This document shows positions 25,777 to 34,290 of a stretch of DNA of 64,000 nucleotides, piece by piece. The stretch spans positions 186,001 to 250,000 of the forward strand of contig NZ_JADKYB010000013.1 of NCBI RefSeq assembly GCF_016918855.1, given 5' to 3'. This DNA is from Actinacidiphila acididurans. Its GTDB lineage: Bacteria > Actinomycetota > Actinomycetes > Streptomycetales > Streptomycetaceae. The notes below the pieces were generated by a model. That model saw nothing but the letters and a program-made list of their open reading frames with translations. It made no database searches and was not told the origin of the DNA. How positions within the stretch are numbered: the first letter of the stretch is position 1; every line of letters starts with the position of its first letter. A program made the position numbers and the translations under genes.

Positions 25777-26976
25777 TCACCGGGTCGGCAGCAGCGGGGG
25801 GACGGCCTGGTGCACCAGTTCCAGGGCCTGCTGCGGGAACCAGGCGCCGGCCGCCGGGTCCTGGTAGCCGCGCTCGGGGTCGGCCGGTCCCGCGGTGCCG
25901 CGGGTGCACTGGCCGTCGGACTCGCCGGGGATCTTGATCCAGAACCGGGCGTCCTGCAGCGGGTTGCCGGTGTCGAGGGTCGGGCGGGCGCCGAGGCCGC
26001 GGCCGGGCGGGTTGCACCAGTCCTGCGGGTCGGAGTAGACGCCGGCCGGCGGGGTCCACGGGCCCTGCCCGTTGCGGCTGGTGTCGGTGACGAAGTGCTT
26101 CATCGCCGCGGGCGCCGTGTGCACGTTCGCGATCAGCCAGGCCCGGGCGTCGTCCTGCGGCCACCACTGGTTGGGGCAGTCCGCGGCCGCGCCGCCGCCG
26201 GCCACGTAGGCCAGGCAGGAGGACACGAGGGTGCCGTACCAGGCGAGTTCGTCGTCGCTGCGGTAGTTGGAGACGTTGAGGAAGTAGCCGCTGGCCTCGT
26301 CGATGCCGCCGGCGACCAGGCGGGGCACGATGTCGTTGACGCTGTGCCAGCCGCTGTGCCCGGCGTCGAGGTAGACCTTGGTGCGGGAGAGCGGTTCCAG
26401 GGCGTGCACGGCGTAGCGGATCTGCGCGTAACGGTCGGCGGTACGGCTGCCCTGCGCGTCGTCCTGGCCGCAGTCGGAGGGCAGCAGGGCCAGGGAGTCG
26501 GGTTCGAGGATGATCGCGGCCGGGCGGCCGCCGATGCCGGCCCGGATCGCGTCGATCCACGCCTGGTACGCGGCGGTGTCCGCGGCGCCACCCGCCGAGT
26601 ACTGCGAGCAGTCGCGGCCGGGGATGTCGTACACGGCGAGCACGGGCAACTGGTGCCGGCGGTTCGCGGCCGTGACCGTGCTGTCGACCGACGCGCGTAC
26701 CTGGTCGGGGGTGCCGCCGGTGTACCAGACCGCCTGGGGCGTACGGACCATGGCCGCGACGCCTGCCGCGTCCCGTACCTGCCCCTGCTTGAGCAGGTCC
26801 GCGATCTGCGGCCCGGCCTGCGCGTTGGCCGGCGGGGTGTAGAGGGCGGCGGAGCGGTGCGCGGGCACGGGCGGCGGGGTGTGCGCGGAGGCCGGCAGGG
26901 CGGCGCAGACGGCGGCCAGCGCCGCCCCGGCCACAACGGCGGCCAGGGTACGGGCGCGGCGGGCGCGTACGGTCAT
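25777..26976 (-). CDS. secreted GH6 cellulase (endoglucanase type)
   Basis: A 399-residue exported enzyme. ATG 26976 has GAGGAG upstream; signal peptide ends ASAHT near residue 32. GH6 hallmarks: VLAVYDIPGRDCSQYSAGG (first catalytic-Asp region), IILEPDSLA (catalytic acid Asp), VYLDAGHSGWH, and FWIKIPGESDGQC with the last conserved acidic residue. No carbohydrate-binding module is attached, unusual for a streptomycete secreted cellulase. It is under a promoter with a perfect CebR box (27063-27076), so cellobiose-type induction is expected. Confidence 0.92.
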   Translation of the reverse strand: MTVRARRARTLAAVVAGAALAAVCAALPASAHTPPPVPAHRSAALYTPPANAQAGPQIADLLKQGQVRDAAGVAAMVRTPQAVWYTGGTPDQVRASVDSTVTAANRRHQLPVLAVYDIPGRDCSQYSAGGAADTAAYQAWIDAIRAGIGGRPAAIILEPDSLALLPSDCGQDDAQGSRTADRYAQIRYAVHALEPLSRTKVYLDAGHSGWHSVNDIVPRLVAGGIDEASGYFLNVSNYRSDDELAWYGTLVSSCLAYVAGGGAAADCPNQWWPQDDARAWLIANVHTAPAAMKHFVTDTSRNGQGPWTPPAGVYSDPQDWCNPPGRGLGARPTLDTGNPLQDARFWIKIPGESDGQCTRGTAGPADPERGYQDPAAGAWFPQQALELVHQAVPPLLPTR

Positions 26977-27062
26977 GCGGGTGAGCTCCTCGGGTTCCGG
27001 GTGGGGCCGGTCGGGTCCGAACGGGGTCCGGACCGGCCGCGGTTGGGGAGCCCGAGCAACCT

Positions 27063-27121
27063 TGGGAGCGCTCCCACAGTGCGGCACAAGGAATTAACTC
27101 CTCGTACCGGCGCGGCGTCAA
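27063..27121 (-). promoter_or_regulatory. GH6 promoter with CebR/CelR box TGGGAGCGCTCCCA
   Basis: Minus-strand TTGACG (27121-27116) and TTAATT (27097-27092) at 18-nt spacing, then the perfect 14-bp box at 27076-27063, downstream of the expected start site. This box is the established CebR/CelR operator of actinomycete cellulase genes. The -35 overlaps the stop codon of the upstream gene. Confidence 0.75.
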
Positions 27122-27639
27122 TCCCCTGTGCCGCCTTCAGAAAGTGAACCCGGCGCCGGGCGCGGGACGGTGCGGTGAGCGCTCTCCCGAAGGCCCGTCC
27201 TCGCGGCGTTGCGGATCCGCCTGGTGCGGCCGTGCTCGGCGAGGATCTCCAGGGCGGTGGCGTTCGGTGTGGCGGCCGCTTTGCGCTGGAGCCAGTCGGA
27301 CGCGGCGAGCAGGGCGTCGGAGCACCAGGGCCGGCGCAGGGCGATGGCCCGGAGGAGAGCCCATTCCCGCAGGCGGCGGGCCAGGAAGGGGCGGCCGGTG
27401 GTGGCCCGGGCCATCGATTCCGCCCAGGGTTCCCAGGCCGGGCCGAGGTGGAGGTCGCCGGCCCGGCGGTCCAGGTGGCGTACGACGGCGGACTCGGCCA
27501 TCACCCGGTCCGGATCGCGCAGGACGGCGCCGACCAGGGCGGCCTCGTCGGCGTCCGCGACCTGCTCCAGGTCGCGCAACCAGGCGGCGAAGCGGAGGTG
27601 TTCGGCGGGCTCGTCCGGGGCGGCGTCGTGCGGGTCCAT
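27118..27639 (-). CDS. hypothetical protein, HEAT-like helical
   Basis: A 173-residue protein, predicted all-helical, with armadillo/HEAT-like features (LRDPDRVMAESAVVRHLDRRAGDL, WLQRKAAATPNATALEILAEHGRTRRIRNAARTGLRE). ATG 27639 is 6 bp beyond the stop of the ROK gene, so the two form an operon. No family was named. Its 3' end contains a one-mismatch copy of the GAGAGCGCTCTC repeat (27175-27186). Confidence 0.65.
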   Translation of the reverse strand: MDPHDAAPDEPAEHLRFAAWLRDLEQVADADEAALVGAVLRDPDRVMAESAVVRHLDRRAGDLHLGPAWEPWAESMARATTGRPFLARRLREWALLRAIALRRPWCSDALLAASDWLQRKAAATPNATALEILAEHGRTRRIRNAARTGLRESAHRTVPRPAPGSLSEGGTGD

Positions 27640-27645
27640 GCGGCG

Positions 27646-28830
27646 CTATTGCGCGGTCAGCAGTTCATGGACCGGGAGGGTGGCCGCGCCCAGGGCGACC
27701 GCTTCGGGGCCGAGGCGGCCGAGGTCGAGGCTGGTGGCGGCGGCCATGTAGTCGAGGGCGTGGCGGCGGACCGCGTCCTGGACGGCGGGCAGCATGGCGG
27801 GGCCGAGGGTCGCGCTGGTCCAGCCGGACAGGATGACGCGGTCGGGGCTGAGGAGGTTGATGAGGTTGGCGATGCCGATCCCGAGGTATTCCGCGGCGCG
27901 GCGGACGGTGTCGGCGGCGGCTCCGGGGTGCGCGGCGGCGTCGCCCAGGGCGGTGATCCGGGCCTCGGAGCCGGTGCCGGGCAGCGCCGGGGCGCCGGGC
28001 AGCGAATCGTAATGGGCCAGAATCGCGTCGGCGCCGACGTAGGCCTCCAGGCAGCCGCGCGACCCGCAGCGGCACGGCGCGCCACCGGCCTCGACGACGG
28101 TGTGCCCCCACTCGCTGGTGGTGCTGGTGACTCCGCTGGGCGAGCCGGTGGCGACCGCGGCGCCGACGCCAACGGCGAGCAGGGCCACGATGGCGCGTTC
28201 GGCCCCGCGCCCGGCGCCCCGCCACATCTCGGCCTGGCCGAGGGTGCGGGCGCAGTTGTCCAGGTGCAAAGGCGCGGCGACGTGCGGCTTGATCAGGGTG
28301 TCGAAGGGCACGCCGGACCAGCCGAGGGTGGGCGCGTGCACCAGGCCGTCGGGCAGTACGGTGCCGGGCACGCCGACACCGACGCCGAGCAGCCCGGCCG
28401 GGTCGGCGCCCGCCTTGGCGGTGACCTCCTCGATGCCGGCGGTGACCAGGCCGGCGAGCACCGCGGGGTCGGGGGCGCCCTCGTCGATGGGGTAGGTGGC
28501 GGTGGCCAGCGTGTCGTCCAGGGTCCAGTCGAACAGCCCGACCTCGACGTGGGTCTCGCCGATGTCGACGCCTGCGACCTGCGCGTATCCGGGCCGTACT
28601 TCCAGCAGGGTGCGGGGGCGGCCACCATCGGAGTCGAGCAGGCCGGCCTCGGCGACCAGGCCGTCGGCGACCAGGTCGGTCACGACGTTGCTGACGGTGG
28701 CCGAGGACAGGCCGGTGGCGCCCATCAGGTCGAAACGGCTGGCGGGGCCGTGCAGGTAGAGCCGGGCCAGCACGGCCGTACGGTTGTGCCGGCGCAGATC
28801 TCTGGTGGTCTGGCGCCCGTCGCGCTTCAC
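27646..28830 (-). CDS. ROK-family transcriptional regulator
   Basis: A 394-residue ROK protein from GTG 28830 (GAGGGGG upstream). N-terminal winged helix RRHNRTAVLARLYLHGPASRFDLMGATGLSSATVSNVVTDLVADGLV, then a sugar-kinase-like ROK domain: ATP-site-derived VAGVDIGETHVEVGLFD, the GVGVGVPGTV segment and the structural zinc motif CRCGSRGCLEAY (Cys-x-Cys-x4-Cys). The kinase ATP site is divergent as usual for NagC/XylR-type repressors. A hybrid palindrome TGGGAGCGCTCTCC lies 170 bp upstream. It lies between GH6 and a fucosidase and may control either. Confidence 0.9.
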   Translation of the reverse strand: MKRDGRQTTRDLRRHNRTAVLARLYLHGPASRFDLMGATGLSSATVSNVVTDLVADGLVAEAGLLDSDGGRPRTLLEVRPGYAQVAGVDIGETHVEVGLFDWTLDDTLATATYPIDEGAPDPAVLAGLVTAGIEEVTAKAGADPAGLLGVGVGVPGTVLPDGLVHAPTLGWSGVPFDTLIKPHVAAPLHLDNCARTLGQAEMWRGAGRGAERAIVALLAVGVGAAVATGSPSGVTSTTSEWGHTVVEAGGAPCRCGSRGCLEAYVGADAILAHYDSLPGAPALPGTGSEARITALGDAAAHPGAAADTVRRAAEYLGIGIANLINLLSPDRVILSGWTSATLGPAMLPAVQDAVRRHALDYMAAATSLDLGRLGPEAVALGAATLPVHELLTAQ

Positions 28831-29129
28831 CGGGATCCCCCTCACGATGTCCGCACCGGCGCCCCGGCGGACCGGCCGGACCGCCCGGGACGAGGGGTCG
28901 GCCGACGGTGACGCCGCGGATCCGCTACGTGACACGACATCCCCCGTCGGATCGCCCTACAGGCACATAGTGCCAGATCGGGGACGGACCGACGCCGGTG
29001 TGGGAGCGCTCTCCGAACGGCCGGTAGCCAGCCGCTCGCGCAGAGATCCGATGCCTGGCCGCCGGTAAGGGCGGGCGGGCCGCCGCCGCGGGCAGGGGCG
29101 CGGACCGCGGGCGCGGCGGCGCCGGCGGG
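28831..29129. other. control region between ROK and fucosidase genes
   Basis: About 300 bp without a gene. It holds the ROK promoter region, with a CACTAT element (minus strand, about 28970) as a possible -10, and the hybrid palindrome at 29001-29014. Nothing else structured was seen. Confidence 0.4.
29001..29014. promoter_or_regulatory. hybrid palindrome TGGGAGCGCTCTCC
   Basis: The left half is the CebR half-site TGGGAGC, the right half is GCTCTCC of the GAGAGCGCTCTC repeat. It lies upstream of the ROK gene and just past the 3' end of the fucosidase gene. Confidence 0.5.
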
Positions 29130-30404
29130 TCAGACACGGCCGGTGCCGCGGTAGAGGTCGAGTTCGCCGTCGAGTTCGACGGCCAGCACGGTGGCGTGCG
29201 GGTCGAGATCGGCGGCGGCGGGTGCGTCGATCCACAGCACGCCGGGCACCTCGCCCAGGCCGCCGGTCACGTGGTGGCCGAGTGCGGCGCCGGTGCCGAC
29301 CACGGACACCCTGCGTACCGCGTTGCGCAGGCCCCGCACGGACACGGTCTCGCGCGGGGCGTCGAAGCAGGTCAGGTACAGGGTGCGGCGGTCGGCGGAC
29401 AGGGTGCCGGGACCGTAGTGGTGGCCAGCCGGGGGCCCTGCGACGGTGCCGTGGACGGCGTCGGTGTGCCGGGCGATCCAGGCGCCGAGCCCTTCCAGGC
29501 GGGCGGTCTGCTCGGGGGTGATGGTGCCGTCCTCGCGGGGGCCGACGTCGAGCAGCAGGTTGCCGCCGGCGCCGATGGTCTCGGTGAAGTAGCGCACGAG
29601 CTGGCCGACCGACTTGTGGCGGTGGTCGTGGTGCTGGTAACCCCACGAGTCGTTGACGGTCAGGCACAGCTCCCACGGGCCGTCGGGCGCCCGCATCGGC
29701 ACGCCCTGTTCGGGGGTGGCGTAGTCGCCCCGGCTGAGCATGCGGGCGTTGAGCACGGTGTCGGGGCGTACGGCGAGGATCCGGGCGGCCAGTTCGTCGA
29801 TGCCCCACTGCTCCTCGGCGCGTTCCCATTCGCCGTCGAACCACAGCAGGTCGGGGCGGTAGCGCTCCATCAGCTCCTGGACCTGGGCGTCGCGGTAGGC
29901 CAGGAAACGGCGCCAGGCGGGGTCCTCCGCGCCCGGCTCGGGGGTGCTGAACCGGTTGTCGTTCACCGCCACCTGCTCGGGGTCCGGCGCGGGATGGCGG
30001 ACCGTCGGGTAGTCCGGGTGCGACCAGTCGGAGTGCGAGTAGTAGAGGCCGACCCGCAGGCCGTGGCGGCGCAGGGCGTCGGCGTATCCGGCGAGCAGGT
30101 CGCGGCCGGCCGGAGTGTCGCGGGCCACGGACAGGCCGTCCTGCGCGGTGTCCCACAACGCCACTCCGTCGTGGTGACGGGCGGTCAGCACGGCGTACTT
30201 CGCGCCGGCCCGCTTGAAGAGCGCCGCCCAGCTCTCCGGGTCGTAGGCGGCGGCGGTGAAGGAGCCGAGCTGCTTCATGTACTCCTCCCTGCTGAGCTGC
30301 CCCTGGTAGAACGACCACGACTCGGGCACGCCGGCCACCGCGTAGATGCCGTAGTGGACGAAGATCCCGAGTTTGGCCTCGGGAAACCAGGGCTGCATGG
30401 GCAT
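29130..30404 (-). CDS. intracellular GH29 alpha-L-fucosidase
   Basis: A 424-residue enzyme without a signal peptide. GH29 features: WFPEAKLGIFVHYGIYAV, the His-His motif ARHHDGVALWD, GLYYSHSDWSHPDY and the nucleophile Asp190 in LLWFDGEWE. The C-terminal part is a beta-sandwich. It releases L-fucose from oligosaccharides or aryl fucosides brought into the cell. ATG 30404 has GAGGAA 10 nt upstream; ATG 30398 is a close alternative. Upstream TTGATC and TAGGCT elements (minus strand) are a plausible promoter. No fucose catabolic genes are adjacent. Confidence 0.9.
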   Translation of the reverse strand: MPMQPWFPEAKLGIFVHYGIYAVAGVPESWSFYQGQLSREEYMKQLGSFTAAAYDPESWAALFKRAGAKYAVLTARHHDGVALWDTAQDGLSVARDTPAGRDLLAGYADALRRHGLRVGLYYSHSDWSHPDYPTVRHPAPDPEQVAVNDNRFSTPEPGAEDPAWRRFLAYRDAQVQELMERYRPDLLWFDGEWERAEEQWGIDELAARILAVRPDTVLNARMLSRGDYATPEQGVPMRAPDGPWELCLTVNDSWGYQHHDHRHKSVGQLVRYFTETIGAGGNLLLDVGPREDGTITPEQTARLEGLGAWIARHTDAVHGTVAGPPAGHHYGPGTLSADRRTLYLTCFDAPRETVSVRGLRNAVRRVSVVGTGAALGHHVTGGLGEVPGVLWIDAPAAADLDPHATVLAVELDGELDLYRGTGRV

Positions 30405-30710
30405 GGGAGCGGTTCCTCGACTGGACGACGACTGGACGATTCATCGGATGTGTGGTGGTTCGAGCCGAGCCTAAGCCGGCCTCCCATCGGTGATCAATCC
30501 CCGCCGGGGCGGGGCGCCGGGGCGGTACGGCGAGGCCGGCGGCGACCGCTCCCCGCGGAGGCGGTACGGGCGCGGTACGGACGGGGCGCAGGTGCCGTAC
30601 CGCGGCGGTGCCGGTGCCGGGCCGACCCCGCACCGGCCCCTGGCCGAACCTCGCACCGACCCCGCGCCGGGACGGCCCGGGGGCCGGGTCGGGCCGCAGG
30701 TCGGAGCTCC

Positions 30711-30724
30711 GGAGAGCGCTCTCC
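30711..30724. promoter_or_regulatory. palindrome GGAGAGCGCTCTCC
   Basis: Perfect 14-bp palindrome, 200 bp upstream of a second copy that sits on the glucanase promoter. The pair could allow looping by a LacI-type repressor. Confidence 0.6.
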
Positions 30725-30881
30725 GCTCACTTCGCCAACCCTTCCGCCCCCGGCGCACCCCGTCAACCCTGCGCGGGGGCGCCCACGTTCCCACTCAGCG
30801 GCCCGCTCCCCCACTCCCGCCTCCGCCCCACTGCGCCCCGCCCTCCGCCTCACCGTCCCGAGCCCGGATCGAGCCGGACCC

Positions 30882-30936
30882 TTGACACCCCGGAAACGCC
30901 GGGGCAACCTCGGGGCGACTGGGAGAGCGCTCTCCC
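30882..30936 (+). promoter_or_regulatory. promoter and operator of the large glucanase gene
   Basis: Consensus -35 TTGACA (30882-30887), 17 nt, CAACCT (30905-30910) as -10, then the perfect 16-bp palindrome GGGAGAGCGCTCTCCC (30921-30936) at about +5 to +20. The spacer holds CCCCGG-N5-CCGGGG. The site is well placed to block a transcript that starts about 120 nt before the gene. Confidence 0.72.
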
Positions 30937-31036
30937 GCTCTCCCAGCACAGAACCGCCGGCGCCTCTCCCCCCACCCGCTCCGGCCCCGGCCCCGTCCCC
31001 TCCATGACCCTCCGACCCTCCCCCCAACGGAGTGAC

Positions 31037-34000
31037 ATGCGCGCACCATCCCTGGCCCCGCCGCTCCGCGCCGCCGTTCTCGGTCTGGTCGCCGTGGCGC
31101 TGGCCGTATACGCCTTGGCCGTTCCCGCCGCGCCGGCCCGCGCGGCGGACTCGCTGCTGTCGCAGGGCAGACCCGCGACGGCCTCCAGCACCGAGGGCGC
31201 CGGTTACGCGGCCTCCGCCGCCGTGGACGGCGACGCGGGGACCCGCTGGGCCAGCGCGTGGAGCGACCCGCAGTGGCTCCAGGTGGACCTGGGTGCCACG
31301 GCCACCATCGACAAAGTGGTCCTCAACTGGGAGAACTACGGGACGGCGTACCAGATCCAGGTGTCCGGCGACGGCGCCTCGTGGAGCACCGTCTACTCGA
31401 CGACCACCGGCACCGGCGGCGTGCAGACCCTGACGGTCTCCGGCACCGGCCGCTATGTGCGGATGTACGGCACCACGCGTGAGAACGGCTACGGCTATTC
31501 GCTGTGGGAGTTCCAGGTGTACGGCACCCCGGGCGGCACCGGTGGCACCACTGGTGGCACGACCGGCGGCACGGGCGGTACGACCGGCGGCACCGGCACC
31601 CCGCCGCCCGGCAACTGGACCACGGTCTGGAGCGACGACTTCAACGGCTCGGCCGGCGGCGCCCCCAACGCCTCCGACTGGATCACCGACACCGGCACCG
31701 GCTACCCGGGCGGCCCGGCGGCCTGGGGCACCGGCGAGGTGGAGACGGCCTCGGCGGCGCCGGCGAACGTGGGCCTGGACGGCAGCGGCCACCTCGACCT
31801 GACCGCTCTGAAGTCGGGTTCGGCCTGGACCTCGGGCCGGATCGAGACCAGGCGCACCGACTTCGCGGCGCCGGCCGGCGGCCAGTTGCAGGTCTCGGCG
31901 ACCGTGAAGCAGCCGAACCCGGCAAAGGCGCTGGGCTATTGGCCCTCGTTCCGGGCGATCGGCGCCGCCTACCGGGGCAATCTCTCGGCGTGGCCGGGGG
32001 TCGGCGAGAGCGACATCATGGAGGACGTCAACGGCCGCGACCAGTTGTCGGCGACCTTCCACTGCGGCACCGCGCCGGGCGGCAACTGCGCGGAGTACAA
32101 CGGCCTGACCAGCGGCCTGGCGAGCTGCGTCGGCTGCCAGGCGGGCTACCACACGTATGCGGAGGTGGTGGACCGCACGCTGTCGGACGAGCAGATCCGG
32201 TGGTACCTGGACGGCCGGCAGGTCTGGCAGGTCAGCGAGTCGCAGGTGGGCACCGCCACCTGGAACGCGGCGGTGCACCACGGGGTGTTCCTGGAGTTCG
32301 CGCTGGCGATCGGCGGTTCGTACCCGAACGCGGTGTGCGGGTGCACCTCGCCGTCGGACGACACCTCCTCCGGCGGGACGCTGAGCATCGACAACGTGAC
32401 GGTCTCCACCGCGACCGGCACCACCCCGCCGCCGCTGGCCGACCCGCCGGTGCCGTCCGGGGCGAGCAACGTGCACGTCACGGGTTCGCAGGGCAACTGG
32501 CAGCTCACGGTCGACGGCAAGCCGTGGCAGGTCAAGGGCGTCACCTGGGGTCCGGCGACCTCGACGGCGGACGCGCACATGCGGGACCTGAAGGCGCTGG
32601 GCGTCAACACGCTGCGCACCTGGGGCACGGACGCCTCCAGCAAGCCGCTGCTGGACGCGGCGGCGGCGTACGGCATGAAGGTGGTCAACGGCTTCTGGCT
32701 CAACCAGGGCGCGGACTACGTCAACGACACGGCGTACAAGAACAGCGTGCTCAGCGACGTGCGGAACTGGGTGACGACGTACAAGGACCATCCGGGCGTG
32801 CTGATGTGGGACGTGGGCAACGAGGTCATCCTCACCACCCAGGACCACTACAGCGGCGCGCAGGTCGAGCAGGAGCGGATCGCGTACGCGCAGTTCGTGG
32901 AGCAGGTGGTGCAGGCGATCCACGCGATCGACCCGAACCACCCGGTGACGTCGACCGACGCGTGGACGGGGGCGTGGCCGTACTACAAGCAGTACACGCC
33001 GTCGCTGGACCTGTACGCGGTCAACTCCTACGGCGCGGTGTGCAATGTGCGGCAGGACTGGATCAACGGCGGCTACACCAAGCCGTACATCGTGACCGAG
33101 TCCGGTGAGCCGGGTGAGTGGGAGGTGCCGGGCGACGCCAACGGGGTGCCGAACGAGCCGACCGACACCCAGACACGCGACGGCTACACCTCGGCGTGGA
33201 ACTGCATCGCCGGGCACACCGGGGTCGCACTGGGCGCGACGCTGTTCAACTACGGCGAGGAGAACGACTTCGGCGGGGTGTGGTTCAACCTGCGCCCGGG
33301 CGGCTGGAAGCGGCTGTCGTACTACGCCGTGGCGCGGGCCTACGGCGGCAGCCCGCAGGCGAACACCCCGCCGGTGATCGGCTCGATGACGCTGAGCAAC
33401 ACCTCCTCGGTGCCGGCCGGGGGCACCTTCACGGTCGGCGCGCCGGCCACCGACCCCGACGGCGACCTGGTGCGTTACCAGCTCCTGTACTCCTCGAAGT
33501 ACGTGGACAGCGGCACCGGGCTGCAGCAGGCGACGTTCACGCAGACCGGCGACGGGCAGTTCACGGTCACCGCACCGAAGACACTCGGGGTGTGGAAGGT
33601 GTACGTGTACGCCTACGACGGGCACGGCAACGTCGGGATCGAGACCAGGTCGCTGCGGGTGGTGGCGCCGCCGGTGGCGGGCACGAACGTGGCGCTGGGC
33701 CGCCCGACGACCGCCTCGTCGTACCAGCAGACCGGGACGGGCGCGCCCTACCCGCCGTCGAACGCGACGGACGGGAAGTGGGACACCCGGTGGGCGAGCG
33801 ACTGGAGCGACCCGCAGTGGATCCAGGTGGACCTCGGGCAGACGACGGCGATACGGCACGTGCAACTCGGCTGGGAGGCGGCGTACGCGAAGGCCTACCA
33901 GGTGCAGGTGTCGTCGGACGGCTCGTCGTGGACGACCGTGTACAGCACGGCGTCCGGCGGCGGCGGGGTGGACACGCTGGACGTGTCGGGCTCCGGGCGG

Positions 34001-34075
34001 TACGTGCGGGTGACGATGACGCAGCGCGGGACGACGTACGGCGACTCGCTGTACGAGTTCGGCGTGTACGCCTGA
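31037..34075 (+). CDS. secreted two-catalytic-domain glucanase: CBM32, GH16, GH-A clan domain, CBM32
   Basis: A 1012-residue exported protein. ATG 31037 has GGAG 6 nt upstream; signal 1-37. Domains: F5/8-type CBM32 (about 38-168), Gly/Thr linker (170-195), GH16 (about 198-450) with Glu324, Asp326, Glu329 in GESDIMED, then a TIM-barrel glycosidase (about 475-775) with acid/base Glu596 in VGNEV and nucleophile Glu688 in VTESGE, the 92-residue spacing of clan GH-A (GH2/GH5-like; GH72 is an alternative). A beta-sandwich (PPVIGSMTLSNTSSVPAGG) and a second CBM32 (about 885-1012) follow. Two different hydrolases in one chain suggest sequential attack on a mixed or branched beta-glucan. Controlled by the GAGAGCGCTCTC operator. 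Confidence 0.88.
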   Translation: MRAPSLAPPLRAAVLGLVAVALAVYALAVPAAPARAADSLLSQGRPATASSTEGAGYAASAAVDGDAGTRWASAWSDPQWLQVDLGATATIDKVVLNWENYGTAYQIQVSGDGASWSTVYSTTTGTGGVQTLTVSGTGRYVRMYGTTRENGYGYSLWEFQVYGTPGGTGGTTGGTTGGTGGTTGGTGTPPPGNWTTVWSDDFNGSAGGAPNASDWITDTGTGYPGGPAAWGTGEVETASAAPANVGLDGSGHLDLTALKSGSAWTSGRIETRRTDFAAPAGGQLQVSATVKQPNPAKALGYWPSFRAIGAAYRGNLSAWPGVGESDIMEDVNGRDQLSATFHCGTAPGGNCAEYNGLTSGLASCVGCQAGYHTYAEVVDRTLSDEQIRWYLDGRQVWQVSESQVGTATWNAAVHHGVFLEFALAIGGSYPNAVCGCTSPSDDTSSGGTLSIDNVTVSTATGTTPPPLADPPVPSGASNVHVTGSQGNWQLTVDGKPWQVKGVTWGPATSTADAHMRDLKALGVNTLRTWGTDASSKPLLDAAAAYGMKVVNGFWLNQGADYVNDTAYKNSVLSDVRNWVTTYKDHPGVLMWDVGNEVILTTQDHYSGAQVEQERIAYAQFVEQVVQAIHAIDPNHPVTSTDAWTGAWPYYKQYTPSLDLYAVNSYGAVCNVRQDWINGGYTKPYIVTESGEPGEWEVPGDANGVPNEPTDTQTRDGYTSAWNCIAGHTGVALGATLFNYGEENDFGGVWFNLRPGGWKRLSYYAVARAYGGSPQANTPPVIGSMTLSNTSSVPAGGTFTVGAPATDPDGDLVRYQLLYSSKYVDSGTGLQQATFTQTGDGQFTVTAPKTLGVWKVYVYAYDGHGNVGIETRSLRVVAPPVAGTNVALGRPTTASSYQQTGTGAPYPPSNATDGKWDTRWASDWSDPQWIQVDLGQTTAIRHVQLGWEAAYAKAYQVQVSSDGSSWTTVYSTASGGGGVDTLDVSGSGRYVRVTMTQRGTTYGDSLYEFGVYA

Positions 34076-34257
34076 TCCGGCCGGCCGGTCGGGCGTCTGT
34101 GGCTCCTCGGGTGCCCGGGGTTCTCCCCGGGTTGCGCGGGGGTGATGAAGGGGTGAAGCGGATCACGTCCTGACCGTGATCCGGGGGCGAGGTGCGGCGG
34201 GCTGCTGTGGGCCGCCGCACCCCGCCCCATCTGCGCTCGCGCGGCGTGGCGTACTCG

Positions 34258-34290
34258 GGAGAGCGCTCTCCGACGTGGTATAACTGCACC
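34258..34290 (+). promoter_or_regulatory. operator and -10 of the CelR-like gene, leaderless start
   Basis: The perfect palindrome GGAGAGCGCTCTCC (34258-34271) sits where the -35 and spacer would be, followed by TATAAC (34279-34284). The ATG starts 7 nt after the hexamer, at the expected transcription start, so the mRNA is probably leaderless and the repressor likely blocks its own promoter. Confidence 0.7.

Noticed and set aside
31540..31610. GGCACC/GGTGGC tandem repeat in the large glucanase as a separate element
   Set aside because: It encodes the Gly/Thr linker between CBM32 and GH16.
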